The notes under the pieces: model-generated
The model's input: the letters and a program-made list of their open reading frames with translations, nothing else
The model's database searches: none
What the model was told of the DNA's origin: nothing
Made by a program: the position numbers and the translations under genes
Part shown: positions 44,438 to 53,778 of the stretch, one piece after another
Position numbering within the stretch: the stretch's first letter is position 1
Layout of the letters: each line of letters opens with the position of its first letter
Assembly: GCA_002709955.1 (NCBI GenBank)
Contig: PAQY01000012.1
Location: forward strand, 252,917 to 316,916
Length of the DNA: 64,000 bases
Direction: 5' to 3'
DNA from: Rhodospirillaceae bacterium
GTDB lineage: Bacteria > Pseudomonadota > Alphaproteobacteria > UBA8366 > Aestuariispiraceae

Positions 44438-45526
44438 CTAGAGCACATCCAGCGCCCGGCAATCCTCTGTGACCCATCCGATCGGGGTAACTTCTCCGAC
44501 TTTCAGGGCTGCGTGAGCATGGCTGTTGGCCACTTTCACAATAAATTCACTGCTGTCGCCCACTTCCATCCGACACCGGATGTGGTCGCCCAGGTAAATC
44601 AGTTCGACGACCTTGCCCGACATCTTGTTGGGGACATCTTCATCGCCCAGAATGACGCGCTCGGGGCGAATCGACAGCTGGCTTTTCTCGCCAACGCCGC
44701 CGCATTTGACGGCCAATGCGGCAACCTTATCGCCACCGCCATCCAGCGTGACCTGTGCGATATCGCCATCAATAGCGGTCACTTTTCCGGTCAGCTTGTT
44801 GTTTTCGCCGATGAACTGCGCAACGAAGGCGTTTTCTGGCTTTTCATACAGGACTTCCGGGGCGGCCAGCTGTTGCACCACGCCATCGTTAAAGACGGCA
44901 ATACGGTTGGACATGGTCAGGGCTTCGGACTGATCATGCGTTACGTACACCACGGACACACCCAAGGATTCATGGATGTGCTTGATTTCAAACTGCATTT
45001 CTTCACGCAGGTTTTTATCCAGCGCGCCCAGCGGTTCGTCCATCAGCACCAGATCAGGCTCAAACACCAAAGCGCGCGCAACGGCGACGCGCTGTTGCTG
45101 ACCACCGGATAATTGTCCGGGGCGGCGGCCGCCAAATTCATCCAGCCGCACCATTCCCAAGGCGCGTTTCACCTTCGCTTCGGAATCTGACTTGCTCATA
45201 CCCCGGACTTTCAAGGGGAAGGCCAGATTTTCCGCAACACTCATATGCGGGAAAAGGGCGTAGTTCTGGAAGACCATGCCAATGCCGCGCTTGTGGGGGG
45301 GCACGTTGTTGATCGGGCTGCCGTTCAAATAGATTTCACCATTCGTCGCAGGCTCAAATCCTGCCAGCATCATCAGGCATGTTGTCTTGCCGGACCCCGA
45401 CGGGCCAAGCATGGTCAGGAATTCGCCCCGTTCAATATCGATATTGAAGTTCTTTACGACGAGCGTTTCCCCATCATAGCTCTTCTGGACGTTCTCAAAC
45501 CGAACGATGTAGTCGTCCTTATCCAT
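44438..45526 (-). CDS. Polyamine-type ABC transporter ATPase (PotA-like)
   Basis: A 362-residue ATPase. Walker A GPSGSGKTT (about residue 40), Q-loop FQNYALFPHMSV, signature LSGGQQQRVAVARAL, Walker B LVLMDEPLGALD and switch His in YVTHDQSEA; residues about 280-355 form the TOBE regulatory domain. It powers import through the two permeases. The ATG at 45526 has GAGGG upstream; a GTG four codons earlier is a weaker alternative. It is the first gene of the operon; its promoter must be in the 409-bp gap upstream. Confidence 0.94.
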   Translation of the reverse strand: MDKDDYIVRFENVQKSYDGETLVVKNFNIDIERGEFLTMLGPSGSGKTTCLMMLAGFEPATNGEIYLNGSPINNVPPHKRGIGMVFQNYALFPHMSVAENLAFPLKVRGMSKSDSEAKVKRALGMVRLDEFGGRRPGQLSGGQQQRVAVARALVFEPDLVLMDEPLGALDKNLREEMQFEIKHIHESLGVSVVYVTHDQSEALTMSNRIAVFNDGVVQQLAAPEVLYEKPENAFVAQFIGENNKLTGKVTAIDGDIAQVTLDGGGDKVAALAVKCGGVGEKSQLSIRPERVILGDEDVPNKMSGKVVELIYLGDHIRCRMEVGDSSEFIVKVANSHAHAALKVGEVTPIGWVTEDCRALDVL

Positions 45527-45935
45527 AGCTGCCCTCACCCCTTCAAGACAAAAATTGGTAGCAGTTGCGCAGAGGCTCAGGCCCGCGCACGACCAACGCG
45601 GTCATGTTAATAGTGGTTGAATTTCTGTGTGGTTTGGCAAAGCTCAAACCTACCCCCAAACTGTTGCAAACGTACCGACACTCAAACGCAAACGCATTTG
45701 TTGTTATATTTTCCGGTCGTTTTAACCCGCCCTTGGACGGGGTATCCCTGTCGATGAAACGGGTCGTGAAAGCTGCCCATTCCTTAACCACTGAAAGCCT
45801 AACGCGTTGTGAACCAAATTGAAAAGCCCTAATTTCCTAAACTTTGAAACTTTTACGTCATAAATTTTCATGATTGCGCCAAAATTGGGTATATTTATGG
45901 TGCAACGCAAAAAAATGGTATTCGTTTTTGGTTAA
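45527..45935. other. Intergenic region upstream of the ABC operon
   Basis: About 409 bp between the convergent-like end of hemA and the start of the ATPase gene (both on the minus strand). It must contain the ABC operon promoter. Only AT-rich stretches and a weak A5/T7 stem after hemA are seen; no gene or clear operator is recognised. Confidence 0.5.
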
Positions 45936-47147
45936 TTAAGCGGCGCGTTTCAAATCCAATGCGCCCCAGACGTCGACCAGGGCGTCGGTCAATTTGGCGA
46001 TAGCGGCGTCATCATGATAGGGGGTTGGCGTCAGGCGAAGACGTTCCGTGCCGCGATCTACTGTTGGATGATTGATGGGCTGCACATACAGGCGATGCCG
46101 TTCCATCAACAGGTCGCTGGCCCGTCGACAGGCGACAGGATCGCCGACCAGAACAGGCACGATATGGGTTACGGAGGGCATCACCGGCAATCCGGCTTTC
46201 AACAGCGATGCTTTCAGGGCGGCCGCACGGTCCTGATGCTGATCCCGCAGGTTTTGAGAGGCCCGAACGATCTGAATGCTTTTGCGGGCGGCAGCGGCCA
46301 CGCTGGGGGGCAGGGCGGTGGTGAAAATGAATCCATTGCCAAAGGATCGCACGAAATCCACCAGGGCAGCAGATCCGGCAATATACCCGCCGATCACGCC
46401 AAAGGCCTTGCCCAATGTGCCTTGTATAATGTCCACACGGTCCATCACGCCATCGCGTTCCGCAACGCCGGCTCCTGTCGGGCCATACATGCCAACCGCG
46501 TGGACCTCATCCAGAAAGCTCAATGCCTTGTGGCGTTCACAGACATCCAGGATTTCCGCAATCGGGGCGATGTCGCCATCCATGGAATAGACGGATTCAA
46601 AGGCGACCAATTTGGGCGCGTCAGGGTCATCCATCAGGATCAACCGTTCCAGGTCCGCCGGATCATTGTGATTCCAGACCCGCTTTTCAGCCCTGGAATG
46701 GCGAATGCCTTCAATCATGGAATTGTGGTTCTTTGAATCAGAATAGATGATACAGCCTGGAATGCTGCGCGCCAGTGTCGACAAAACCGTCATATTGGCG
46801 ACATAGCCTGAGGTGAATATCAGCCCCGCATCCTTGCCGTGCAGGGATGCCAGTTCTTCTTCCAACAAAACATGCAGATGGTTGTTGCCGGAAATATTTC
46901 TGGTTCCCCCGGCACCGGTCCCGTGGGCCTGCACGGCTTTCACCATTTCTGCAATCACGTCGGGGTGTTGCCCCATGCCCATATAGTCATTTGAGCACCA
47001 GACGGTAATGTCGTCCCGTGCCCCGGACACATGCTTCAGCGCCGATGGAAAATGACCCGCACGCCGTTCCAGTTCCGCAAAGATGCGGTAATCACCGCGT
47101 GCTTTCAGTGCGTTAAGTTTCTCACTGAAAAAAGCATCATAATCCAT
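45936..47147 (-). CDS. hemA: 5-aminolevulinate synthase
   Basis: A 403-residue alpha-oxoamine synthase. The N-terminus [21 protein letters not shown] is typical of alphaproteobacterial [37 protein letters not shown] and the PLP lysine in [18 protein letters not shown] follow. It condenses glycine with succinyl-CoA to 5-aminolevulinate, the first step of haem synthesis (Shemin pathway), which marks the organism as an alphaproteobacterium. The start at 47147 is chosen for family length; the frame extends 15 codons upstream. Confidence 0.97.
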   Translation of the reverse strand: MDYDAFFSEKLNALKARGDYRIFAELERRAGHFPSALKHVSGARDDITVWCSNDYMGMGQHPDVIAEMVKAVQAHGTGAGGTRNISGNNHLHVLLEEELASLHGKDAGLIFTSGYVANMTVLSTLARSIPGCIIYSDSKNHNSMIEGIRHSRAEKRVWNHNDPADLERLILMDDPDAPKLVAFESVYSMDGDIAPIAEILDVCERHKALSFLDEVHAVGMYGPTGAGVAERDGVMDRVDIIQGTLGKAFGVIGGYIAGSAALVDFVRSFGNGFIFTTALPPSVAAAARKSIQIVRASQNLRDQHQDRAAALKASLLKAGLPVMPSVTHIVPVLVGDPVACRRASDLLMERHRLYVQPINHPTVDRGTERLRLTPTPYHDDAAIAKLTDALVDVWGALDLKRAA

Positions 47148-47304
47148 TGGGCATCTTTCCCTTATCGCAGTCATGGCGGTTGCCACAGCCATATCGTACC
47201 AGCCTGGGATCCTTCATGCTGTCCAGGTGCGTTACATAACCGTTACGCCGACAAAAGTCCCTTGGTAAGGGTGTCGCAGGGGGGCAATTACCATGCGCCG
47301 TTTA

Positions 47305-48687
47305 TCAGGCAGCAGCCTTCGACAATGAATGCTGAACTTGGTTCAAGGCCTTGCCAAAGCGGGCCAGCATTTCATCGATTTCCGCCTTGCTGATAATCAG
47401 TGGTGGCGAGAATGCCAGCGTATCGGTCGGCATGCTGCGCAGGATCAGGCCGTGCTCTTGGGCTGCCATCATGACCTTTGCGCCAACCGCAAGGCTGGGC
47501 TCAAAGCTTTGCTTGGTCGCTTTATCCGCCACCAGTTCGATGGCACCGATCAGGCCGACGCCGCGCACTTCGCCGACCAAGGGATGATCGGCAAACTCCC
47601 GCAGGCGCGTTTGCAGATAGGGTCCGACTTCCCGAATATGGGTCAGAATATCGCGTTCTTCATAAATATTCAGGGTTTCCAGTGCGACAGCCACGGCGGC
47701 AGGGTGCCCTGAATAGGTATAGCCATGCCCAAAGGTTCCGATCTTGTTGGAATTCTGTGACACGGCAGACGCAATTTTCTCATTCACCATCAAGGCGGAA
47801 ATTGGCAGATAAGCGGAAGACAGCGCCTTTGCGACGGTCATCATGTCGGGCTGAATGCCAAATGTCTCGGACCCGAACATATTGCCCGTGCGCCCGAAAC
47901 CGCAAATCACTTCATCGGCCAACAGCAGGATGTCGTATTTTTTCAGGATCGGCTGAATTTTCTGGAAATAGGTGCGGGGCGGAACAATCACCCCCCCAGC
48001 CCCCATGACCGGCTCTGCAAAAAAGGCGGCAACGGTTTCCGGGTCTTCTTCCAGAATGCGCTTTTCAAGGTTTTCCGCCAGCCGGGTCGCGAAATCCTCT
48101 TCACTTTCCCCTTCATGGGCAAAACGATAGTGATGCGGGCAATCGACATGCATGATGTTTTCAATCGGCAGATCGAAATCCCGATGATTGAAGGGCAGGC
48201 CGGTCAGGCTGGCGGTCGCGACGGTCACGCCATGATAACCCTTCAGGCGCGCCAGGATTTTCTTCTTCTTCGGCTTGCCGATGGCATTGTGATAATACCA
48301 GATCAGCTTGACGGCCGTGTCATTGGCTTCGGAACCGGAATTGGCGAAAAATACCTTGTCCATATTTCCGGGCACCATGCCACACAGACGCTCTGCCAGG
48401 TCGATGGCGGGGGTGTGCGTCTTATGGGTAAACAGGTGATAATAGGGCAATTCCCGCATCTGCTTGGTGGCGGCATCGACCAGCCGTTGCTCCCCAAAAC
48501 CAAGCGATGTGCACCACAGGCCAGCCATGCCCTCGATATACTGTTTGCCCGTATCGTCGGTCACCCAGACGCCAGACGCCTTCTCCACAATCAGCGGCCC
48601 GATTTCTTTGTGCTTTTCCATATTGGTATAGGGATGCATCACGTATTTGATATCGCGGGCGGCAGGGGAATTGACGAGGTCTGACAT
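47305..48687 (-). CDS. Class III (omega) aminotransferase, polyamine/taurine-pyruvate type
   Basis: A 460-residue PLP enzyme. The family features are GVWVTDDTGKQYIEGMAGLWC, ANSGSEANDTAVKLI, LKGYHGVT, FFAEPVMGAGGVIVPP, LADEVICGFGRTG, and the PLP lysine in TVAKALSSAYLPISA. The sequence is most like putrescine/spermidine-pyruvate transaminases (SpuC-like) or related omega-aminotransferases. Near the polyamine-type ABC operon this suggests polyamine catabolism, but beta-alanine or taurine are possible substrates. AGGA lies 8 nt before the ATG. It is 157 bp upstream of hemA on the same strand. Confidence 0.92.
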   Translation of the reverse strand: MSDLVNSPAARDIKYVMHPYTNMEKHKEIGPLIVEKASGVWVTDDTGKQYIEGMAGLWCTSLGFGEQRLVDAATKQMRELPYYHLFTHKTHTPAIDLAERLCGMVPGNMDKVFFANSGSEANDTAVKLIWYYHNAIGKPKKKKILARLKGYHGVTVATASLTGLPFNHRDFDLPIENIMHVDCPHHYRFAHEGESEEDFATRLAENLEKRILEEDPETVAAFFAEPVMGAGGVIVPPRTYFQKIQPILKKYDILLLADEVICGFGRTGNMFGSETFGIQPDMMTVAKALSSAYLPISALMVNEKIASAVSQNSNKIGTFGHGYTYSGHPAAVAVALETLNIYEERDILTHIREVGPYLQTRLREFADHPLVGEVRGVGLIGAIELVADKATKQSFEPSLAVGAKVMMAAQEHGLILRSMPTDTLAFSPPLIISKAEIDEMLARFGKALNQVQHSLSKAAA

Positions 48688-48926
48688 GGGTAACGTCCTG
48701 AGTTTGTCCAGAGTGGCGGCAATCACTGCGCAACACCTCTGGATATGTGATCACAAGGCGCGAATACTATACCCCTGCAAATCCATCGGCAACCCATGCT
48801 GAACAGGATCGGGCAATGGAAATCCATGCTCTTCCAAGCCGCGTCAAATTGGCGTAGTAAGGTATGGGTTTAAAGGTCGACACAGATCGACACGCAAAAT
48901 ACAGAACAGCGGAAAGGGGTGGAGGC

Positions 48927-49853
48927 GTGATTGTCGTCTTCGGATCGGTAAATATTGACATAGAAATGCGGGTGCAACGCCTGCCGCGCCCTGGGGAGAC
49001 CCTGTTGACGCGCGATTATCTGATGACGCCGGGCGGCAAGGGGGCCAATCAGGCGCTGGCGGCGGCCAGGGGCGGCGCGCAGGTTCATCTGATCGGAATG
49101 GTTGGAAACGACAATTTCGGGTCATTCGCCCTGGATCTGTTAAATGAACAGGGTGTTGATGTCGCCAATGTCGGCGAAGCGGTGGATCAGCATACGGGCT
49201 GTGCGACAATCTGGGTCGATGATTCCGGCGAAAACAGCATCATCGTGGGGGCTGGCGCAAATATGGCTACCACAGCGTCTCAGGTTCCGGACTCGGTTCT
49301 TAATGACTCCACGGTGCTGTTGATGCAGATGGAGGTTTCGCCGACGGAAAACTGGGCCCTGGTAAAGCGCGCAAAGGCCAGGGGGGCCCGCATTTTGTTG
49401 AATGTTGCGCCTGCTGCCATGGTGCCAGAGGAAATTCTGAAAACCGTCGATTATCTGGTGGTCAATGAGCTGGAAGGCCAGACCGTCGCGAAAGAGGTCG
49501 GTCTGGGGGTCGAACAGGCAACCCGTGTGCCCCGCGCATTGGCCAGCCGCTATGGGCTGACCTGTATTCTGACATTGGGGGGGGCCGGGCTGTTATGCTT
49601 TGGGGCGGATGGGGGCTGGTCAATTCCCAGCCTGCCGGTGGCCGCCATTGATACCACGGCAGCGGGCGATGCCTTTGTCGGCAATCTGGCCGTTGCGCTG
49701 GATCAGGGCATGGATATCGAACAGGCCCTGCGATGGGGCTCCGTCGGGGCGGGCCTTAGCTGTACCAAAGAGGGCGCGCAATCCGCCATGCCGCATCATG
49801 ACGACGTGAAGGCAAATCTGGACCGCCTGCCTGCCAGCCGCAAATTGAGTTAA
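48927..49853 (+). CDS. PfkB/ribokinase family carbohydrate kinase
   Basis: A 308-residue sugar kinase with the ribokinase N-terminal GSVNIDIEMRVQRLPRPGETLL, the PGGKGANQALAAARGG motif, and the C-terminal anion-hole/catalytic motif DTTAAGDAFVGNLAVAL. It phosphorylates ribose or a similar sugar or nucleoside. The start is most likely the GTG at 48927 with AAAGGGGTGGAGG before it; an upstream ATG at 48864 lengthens the N-terminus past family norm. It is divergent from the aminotransferase gene. Confidence 0.9.
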   Translation: MIVVFGSVNIDIEMRVQRLPRPGETLLTRDYLMTPGGKGANQALAAARGGAQVHLIGMVGNDNFGSFALDLLNEQGVDVANVGEAVDQHTGCATIWVDDSGENSIIVGAGANMATTASQVPDSVLNDSTVLLMQMEVSPTENWALVKRAKARGARILLNVAPAAMVPEEILKTVDYLVVNELEGQTVAKEVGLGVEQATRVPRALASRYGLTCILTLGGAGLLCFGADGGWSIPSLPVAAIDTTAAGDAFVGNLAVALDQGMDIEQALRWGSVGAGLSCTKEGAQSAMPHHDDVKANLDRLPASRKLS

Positions 49854-49871
49854 TAAACAAATTTCAGCGTC

Positions 49872-51167
49872 TTACCGATTGGTGAACTTCATTTCGATGC
49901 GGCGGTTGCGGCGCAGGGCTTCATCGGTGTTTCCGGTATCCAGGGGCTGATATTCTGCAAAGCCCGCTGCGGACATCCGGTTGGGGTCGATACCGCGGCT
50001 TTCCAGGAATTTCACCACTGAAATCGCCCTGGCTGTGGACAATTCCCAGTTTGACGGGAATTGCGCGGTTCTGATCGGAATCTTATCGGTATGACCGTTC
50101 ACCTGCAGGACCCAGTCAATATCGGACGGGATCCGTGCGGCAATTTCTTTCAGCGTATCGGCAAAGCTGATCAACTGGACCTGACCCGCCGGGCCCAATT
50201 CGGCCTGCCCCTGTTCAAACAGGACTTCTGATTGGAAGACAAAGCGATCCCCGACGATGCGGATGTCACTGCGATTGCCCAGGATTTCGCGCAGTTTTCC
50301 AAAGAATTCTGAACGATAGCGCGCCAGTTCCTGAACCTTGCCAGCCAGGGCGACATTCAACCGTTTGCCCAGATCGACGATCTGTGACTGTTGCGCCGCG
50401 TCGCGGGCTTCTGATATTTCCAGCAGCTTGTTCAATTCCGCTATCTGATCATTCAGCGCCTGAATCTGGTCGTTCAACAGCGCGGTTTCCGCCCGCGAGG
50501 CAACAAGGTCCTTTTGCTTGTCATCCAGTTTCAGCGCCTCATTGGCCAGCCGTCCCTGTAACTCGTCACGCAGGGAGATCAGGGCCTCAACTTCCCGCTC
50601 CAGCTTTGCCAAATCGCTTAATTGCGCCTGAATTTTTTCCTTATCGGCGTCGATGATTTTATAGGCATCTTCCAGTTCTTTAGAGACCTGCTCCCGCTCT
50701 GACTCCAGGGCTTCAAGCCGGGTTCGCGCGTCATTCAGGTCTTTTTGAACAGCCGCTGTTTCATCGTTCTTGACGGCAAGGCGGCTCAACAAGTCGCGGT
50801 TATTGTTGTTCACGGCATCCAGTTCTGATGCCAGCGACGCATTCTCGCCGCGCAATTGAAAGATCTGGGATTCCAACGCGTCCTGCCGTTGCAGCGATGC
50901 GCGCAATTGTTCGGTCACATTGGATAGGTTGGTTCGGATCTCAGCAGAAGACTCCCGTTCCAGCGCCAGCATATCGGCCAATTCCGATACCCGGTTCTGC
51001 AGCCTGTCCAGCGCCTTGTCACGGCCGATGATTTCTTCATTCAGATAAAACTGGGAGACGACAAAGATCATCAGCAGAAAGATGATCACCATTAATAGCG
51101 AGGCCAGCGCATCCACAAAGCCGGGCCAGATATCCAGATTGGCGCGTTGTCGACGGGCATATGCCAT
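49872..51167 (-). CDS. MotB/OmpA-like peptidoglycan-binding protein with long coiled coil
   Basis: A 431-residue inner-membrane protein: an N-terminal transmembrane helix with the ion-channel aspartate in WPGFVDALASLLMVIIF, a periplasmic coiled coil of roughly 200 residues rich in Leu/Glu/Arg, and an OmpA C-terminal domain (VNGHTDKIP; LSTARAISVVKFL; EALRRNRRIEMKF) that binds peptidoglycan. It partners with the MotA/ExbB-like channel encoded 67 bp upstream. No flagellar gene is near, so this is probably a non-flagellar stator-type envelope complex. Confidence 0.88.
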   Translation of the reverse strand: MAYARRQRANLDIWPGFVDALASLLMVIIFLLMIFVVSQFYLNEEIIGRDKALDRLQNRVSELADMLALERESSAEIRTNLSNVTEQLRASLQRQDALESQIFQLRGENASLASELDAVNNNNRDLLSRLAVKNDETAAVQKDLNDARTRLEALESEREQVSKELEDAYKIIDADKEKIQAQLSDLAKLEREVEALISLRDELQGRLANEALKLDDKQKDLVASRAETALLNDQIQALNDQIAELNKLLEISEARDAAQQSQIVDLGKRLNVALAGKVQELARYRSEFFGKLREILGNRSDIRIVGDRFVFQSEVLFEQGQAELGPAGQVQLISFADTLKEIAARIPSDIDWVLQVNGHTDKIPIRTAQFPSNWELSTARAISVVKFLESRGIDPNRMSAAGFAEYQPLDTGNTDEALRRNRRIEMKFTNR

Positions 51168-51234
51168 AGACTATCGGCCCCTCACGCCATCAGAATGTCG
51201 GGCAGAATGTCGGCCAAACAGTTTGTTGGACGAA

Positions 51235-52383
51235 TTACGCATTGCCGCTGTCCTTCAGACCCGCAATGGTCCGGGCCAGAATACGCAATTCGCCCCGCAA
51301 TTCCTGAACGGTTTCGGCACGACCCCGCGCGGTATCTTCCAACAGGCGTGCCAGGTGCATATCAATGTTTCGAATATGGCGTCCGGATTCTGCGTCAAAT
51401 GCGCCCTTGCCAGACGTCTCCGACAGTTTGACCAGAACGTCTTTCAGGCCCTTTTGCCCCTCAGCCAGGCGCAACATCAGGTCATGTTCCGTGCGCATCG
51501 TATCGACCAAGGTCGACAGCTTTTCGTTCAGCAGGCCGAAATCCTGTTGTGATGATTGGCGGTTCTCTTCCGCCCGCGCCATGGTGCGTTGCAGGCTCTC
51601 CAGGCTGTCGGCGGTTTGCTCCAGCAAGGCCTGAATATACACCGGAACGGATTGATCGCCATCGCCACCGATAGAGCCCCCCCCGATCCGCGTCAGACTG
51701 GACAGCCAATCTTCCAGTTCATTATAGAAACGGTTTTGCGCTTGTCCCGCCTGCAGCGCCAGAAAGCCCAGGATCAAAGACCCGGCCAGGCCGAATAGAG
51801 AGGAAGAAAACGCCGTGCCCATGCCAGACAGGGGTGTTTGCAGGCCTTGCTTTAAATTCTCAAACGCACCCGCAACATTGTCAGAGGCAAGATCAAGCCC
51901 GCTGATAACACCGCCGACGCTGCGGACCGTGTCCAACAGGCCCCAGAATGTGCCCAACAGCCCCAGGAAGACAAGCAGCCCGACCATGTAGCGGCCGGTT
52001 TCGCGGCTTTCATCCAATCTGGCCCCGACGCCATCCATAATGGTCTGCATGCCGCCAGCGGAAATGTGTAACTGCCCGCGTTCGCTGCGTTTGGTCAGCA
52101 GCGTGGCGGCAGAGGCCATCAATCGGGGGGCGGCTTCAGTATGCTGATAGCCATTTTCAAAGCTCAGGCGGAAGCGCTGGATCCAGTTCGTTTCGGCGTA
52201 TAGTCCAACCACGGTGCGAAAGGCATGAACGATACCAATCACCAATACGCCCAGAATAACCCCATTGATCACGGCATTGGCCAGAAACGCGTCCGCCAGG
52301 GTTGGATAGATCAGGAAGACACCAATGGCGATGATGATCAGGAAGATGCCCATGCGTATAAGAAACGGGGTCGGTGTACTCAT
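51235..52383 (-). CDS. MotA/TolQ/ExbB-type proton channel protein
   Basis: A 382-residue inner-membrane protein. Two helices lie in residues 8-58 (FLIRMGIFLIIIAIGVFLIYP; AVINGVILGVLVIGIVHAF), two more at about 130-205, with VGLLVFLGLLGTFWGLLDTV as the family motif and SSSLFGLAGSLILGFLALQAG. The last 170 residues are a cytoplasmic coiled-coil-like tail. With the following MotB-like protein it should form a proton-driven stator. Zorya ZorA has a similar plan, but no ZorC/D/E-type gene is present. Confidence 0.9.
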   Translation of the reverse strand: MSTPTPFLIRMGIFLIIIAIGVFLIYPTLADAFLANAVINGVILGVLVIGIVHAFRTVVGLYAETNWIQRFRLSFENGYQHTEAAPRLMASAATLLTKRSERGQLHISAGGMQTIMDGVGARLDESRETGRYMVGLLVFLGLLGTFWGLLDTVRSVGGVISGLDLASDNVAGAFENLKQGLQTPLSGMGTAFSSSLFGLAGSLILGFLALQAGQAQNRFYNELEDWLSSLTRIGGGSIGGDGDQSVPVYIQALLEQTADSLESLQRTMARAEENRQSSQQDFGLLNEKLSTLVDTMRTEHDLMLRLAEGQKGLKDVLVKLSETSGKGAFDAESGRHIRNIDMHLARLLEDTARGRAETVQELRGELRILARTIAGLKDSGNA

Positions 52384-52444
52384 TGTTCGCCATCTCGCTT
52401 TCTAAAGATACGGTTGGGTCCACTGTTCTTGAGTTTGGAATGCC

Positions 52445-53608
52445 TTAAGCACCCGATACGATCAGGTCTACGCGATTCTTCGGTCGATCGGGACTGTCAT
52501 CCTTGGTCCCCAGGGCTTGAACCGTCATCCGGCGACTGTCTATGCCCTGTTTCAGCAGATAGGTGCGCACGGCCAATGCGCGGAACAGGGACAGGCGTCG
52601 CGGCTTGCTCTGTGCCTCGCCCATTGGTTCGGAATAGCCCAGCAATTTCAGTGTCAGGGTTTCATTGCCCTTCAACTCTTCGGCCAGTTCCGATAAGGCG
52701 GTTTCGGCGGCGCTGGGCAGGTCTTGTGACTCCCGGCTGAACAGGACGCTCAGGCCATCATTGTTTTTCATGACGCCAGACGAATCCACTGCGGTCAGGT
52801 CAACCGATGCCACCTGGGGCTCTTCCGCTGCGGCAGCTTGGGCCGGAGCAGACTGGGCCGGAGCAGACTGGGCTGGCGCAGGCTGGGCTGGCGCAGGCTC
52901 TGGCGTGATCGCGGGGGCAGGCGGTGGGGAAGCTGGTGCCGCTGTGGCGGCTTGCTCCTCGGCCTGGGGCGCAGCAGGGGTCGGCGCAGGAGCGGGGGCG
53001 ACCGCAGCGGTTTGAGGTGCTTCTATTGTGGAGGCTGGCGGGGCTTCCGGCGCAGGCTGGGGGTCCGCTGGCTTTGGTGCAGGTTCAGCTGCAATTTGCG
53101 GTTTAGGCGGGGGTGCCGCAGGCATTGGGGCCGGTTTTGCAGCCTGTGCCGGTTTCGGCAAGGGAAGGGACGGAACAGGCGGCGGCGTTGCCGCAACGGT
53201 ATTGCCTGACCCTGATGAAGAATTTGGAACCAGCAATGTCGATTGTGGTGCCTGGTTGGGCGGCGGTGCCAGACTGGCCGTTGGGGCTGGTTGTGGTTTT
53301 GCAGACATTGGTGTTGGTGGCGCTGTCTGAGAGCTTACAGGGGGTGCCGTGGGAGCCGCAAAACTAGGCGCCTGCAACGGGGCAGGCCCGCCCTTAAGCT
53401 TGTCGATCACAGACAAATTCACCGTGACGGAGTCGTTTGAATTCGCCTCTCCCCGGAAATAAGCCTGCTGTGCCTGTGCTGATGTCAGCATGGTCGTCAG
53501 CATCAGCGCAGCCAGTCCTGCTGTCCCGCACGAACGTCGCCAAAACCTGGCATCGCGCCAGAAACGGGGCAGGGCGTGCCGGTTTACACGGGGGCTGACA
53601 TCTTTCAT
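52445..53608 (-). CDS. Proline-rich secreted OmpA-domain protein
   Basis: A roughly 387-residue envelope protein. An N-terminal signal region (LMLTTMLTSAQAQQ) is followed by a long Pro/Ala-rich linker (about residues 70-275) with exact PAPAQ/SAPAQ repeats, then an OmpA_C domain (VLFSRESQDLPSAAETALSELA; KPRRLSLFRALAVRTYLLKQGID). It should be periplasmic or outer-membrane linked and bind peptidoglycan. Two starts are plausible (GTG 53620, ATG 53608). It begins the three-gene envelope operon with the MotA- and MotB-like genes, 61 bp ahead of the former. Confidence 0.85.
   Translation of the reverse strand: MKDVSPRVNRHALPRFWRDARFWRRSCGTAGLAALMLTTMLTSAQAQQAYFRGEANSNDSVTVNLSVIDKLKGGPAPLQAPSFAAPTAPPVSSQTAPPTPMSAKPQPAPTASLAPPPNQAPQSTLLVPNSSSGSGNTVAATPPPVPSLPLPKPAQAAKPAPMPAAPPPKPQIAAEPAPKPADPQPAPEAPPASTIEAPQTAAVAPAPAPTPAAPQAEEQAATAAPASPPPAPAITPEPAPAQPAPAQSAPAQSAPAQAAAAEEPQVASVDLTAVDSSGVMKNNDGLSVLFSRESQDLPSAAETALSELAEELKGNETLTLKLLGYSEPMGEAQSKPRRLSLFRALAVRTYLLKQGIDSRRMTVQALGTKDDSPDRPKNRVDLIVSGA
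52839..52898. repeat. Four tandem 15-bp repeats in the OmpA-protein linker
   Basis: Four head-to-tail 15-bp units: two identical TGGGCCGGAGCAGAC copies, then two identical TGGGCTGGCGCAGGC copies, in frame and encoding the SAPAQ/PAPAQ repeats. Such identical units may vary in number by slippage. Confidence 0.85.
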
Positions 53609-53762
53609 AGGATCGCTCACAGTTGTCGCTCTTGCACAATGATATGGTGCTGTCCCGCTCTTTTTTGAGGGGGCGTCACCTGATCGACAAGACCATAGCG
53701 TGAGCCGGGGGCGCGGGACAACCGCCCAAAACAGGCAACTGGCACTCAGGAACGGATTAAAT

Positions 53763-53777
53763 GCGCTCCAAAAGCGC
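53763..53777 (-). terminator. Weak terminator after suhB
   Basis: GCGCT-TTTGG-AGCGC on the minus strand just after the suhB stop, followed by ATTTAAT. A 5-bp stem with a short T-rich tail, so low confidence. Confidence 0.35.
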
Positions 53778-53778
53778 G

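Noticed and set aside
49872..53608. Zorya antiphage system (ZorA/ZorB-like channel and OmpA protein)
   Set aside because: The channel and MotB-like proteins fit the plan, but no ZorC, ZorD or ZorE helicase/nuclease gene is nearby, and the context (efp, suhB, ribokinase) is housekeeping.
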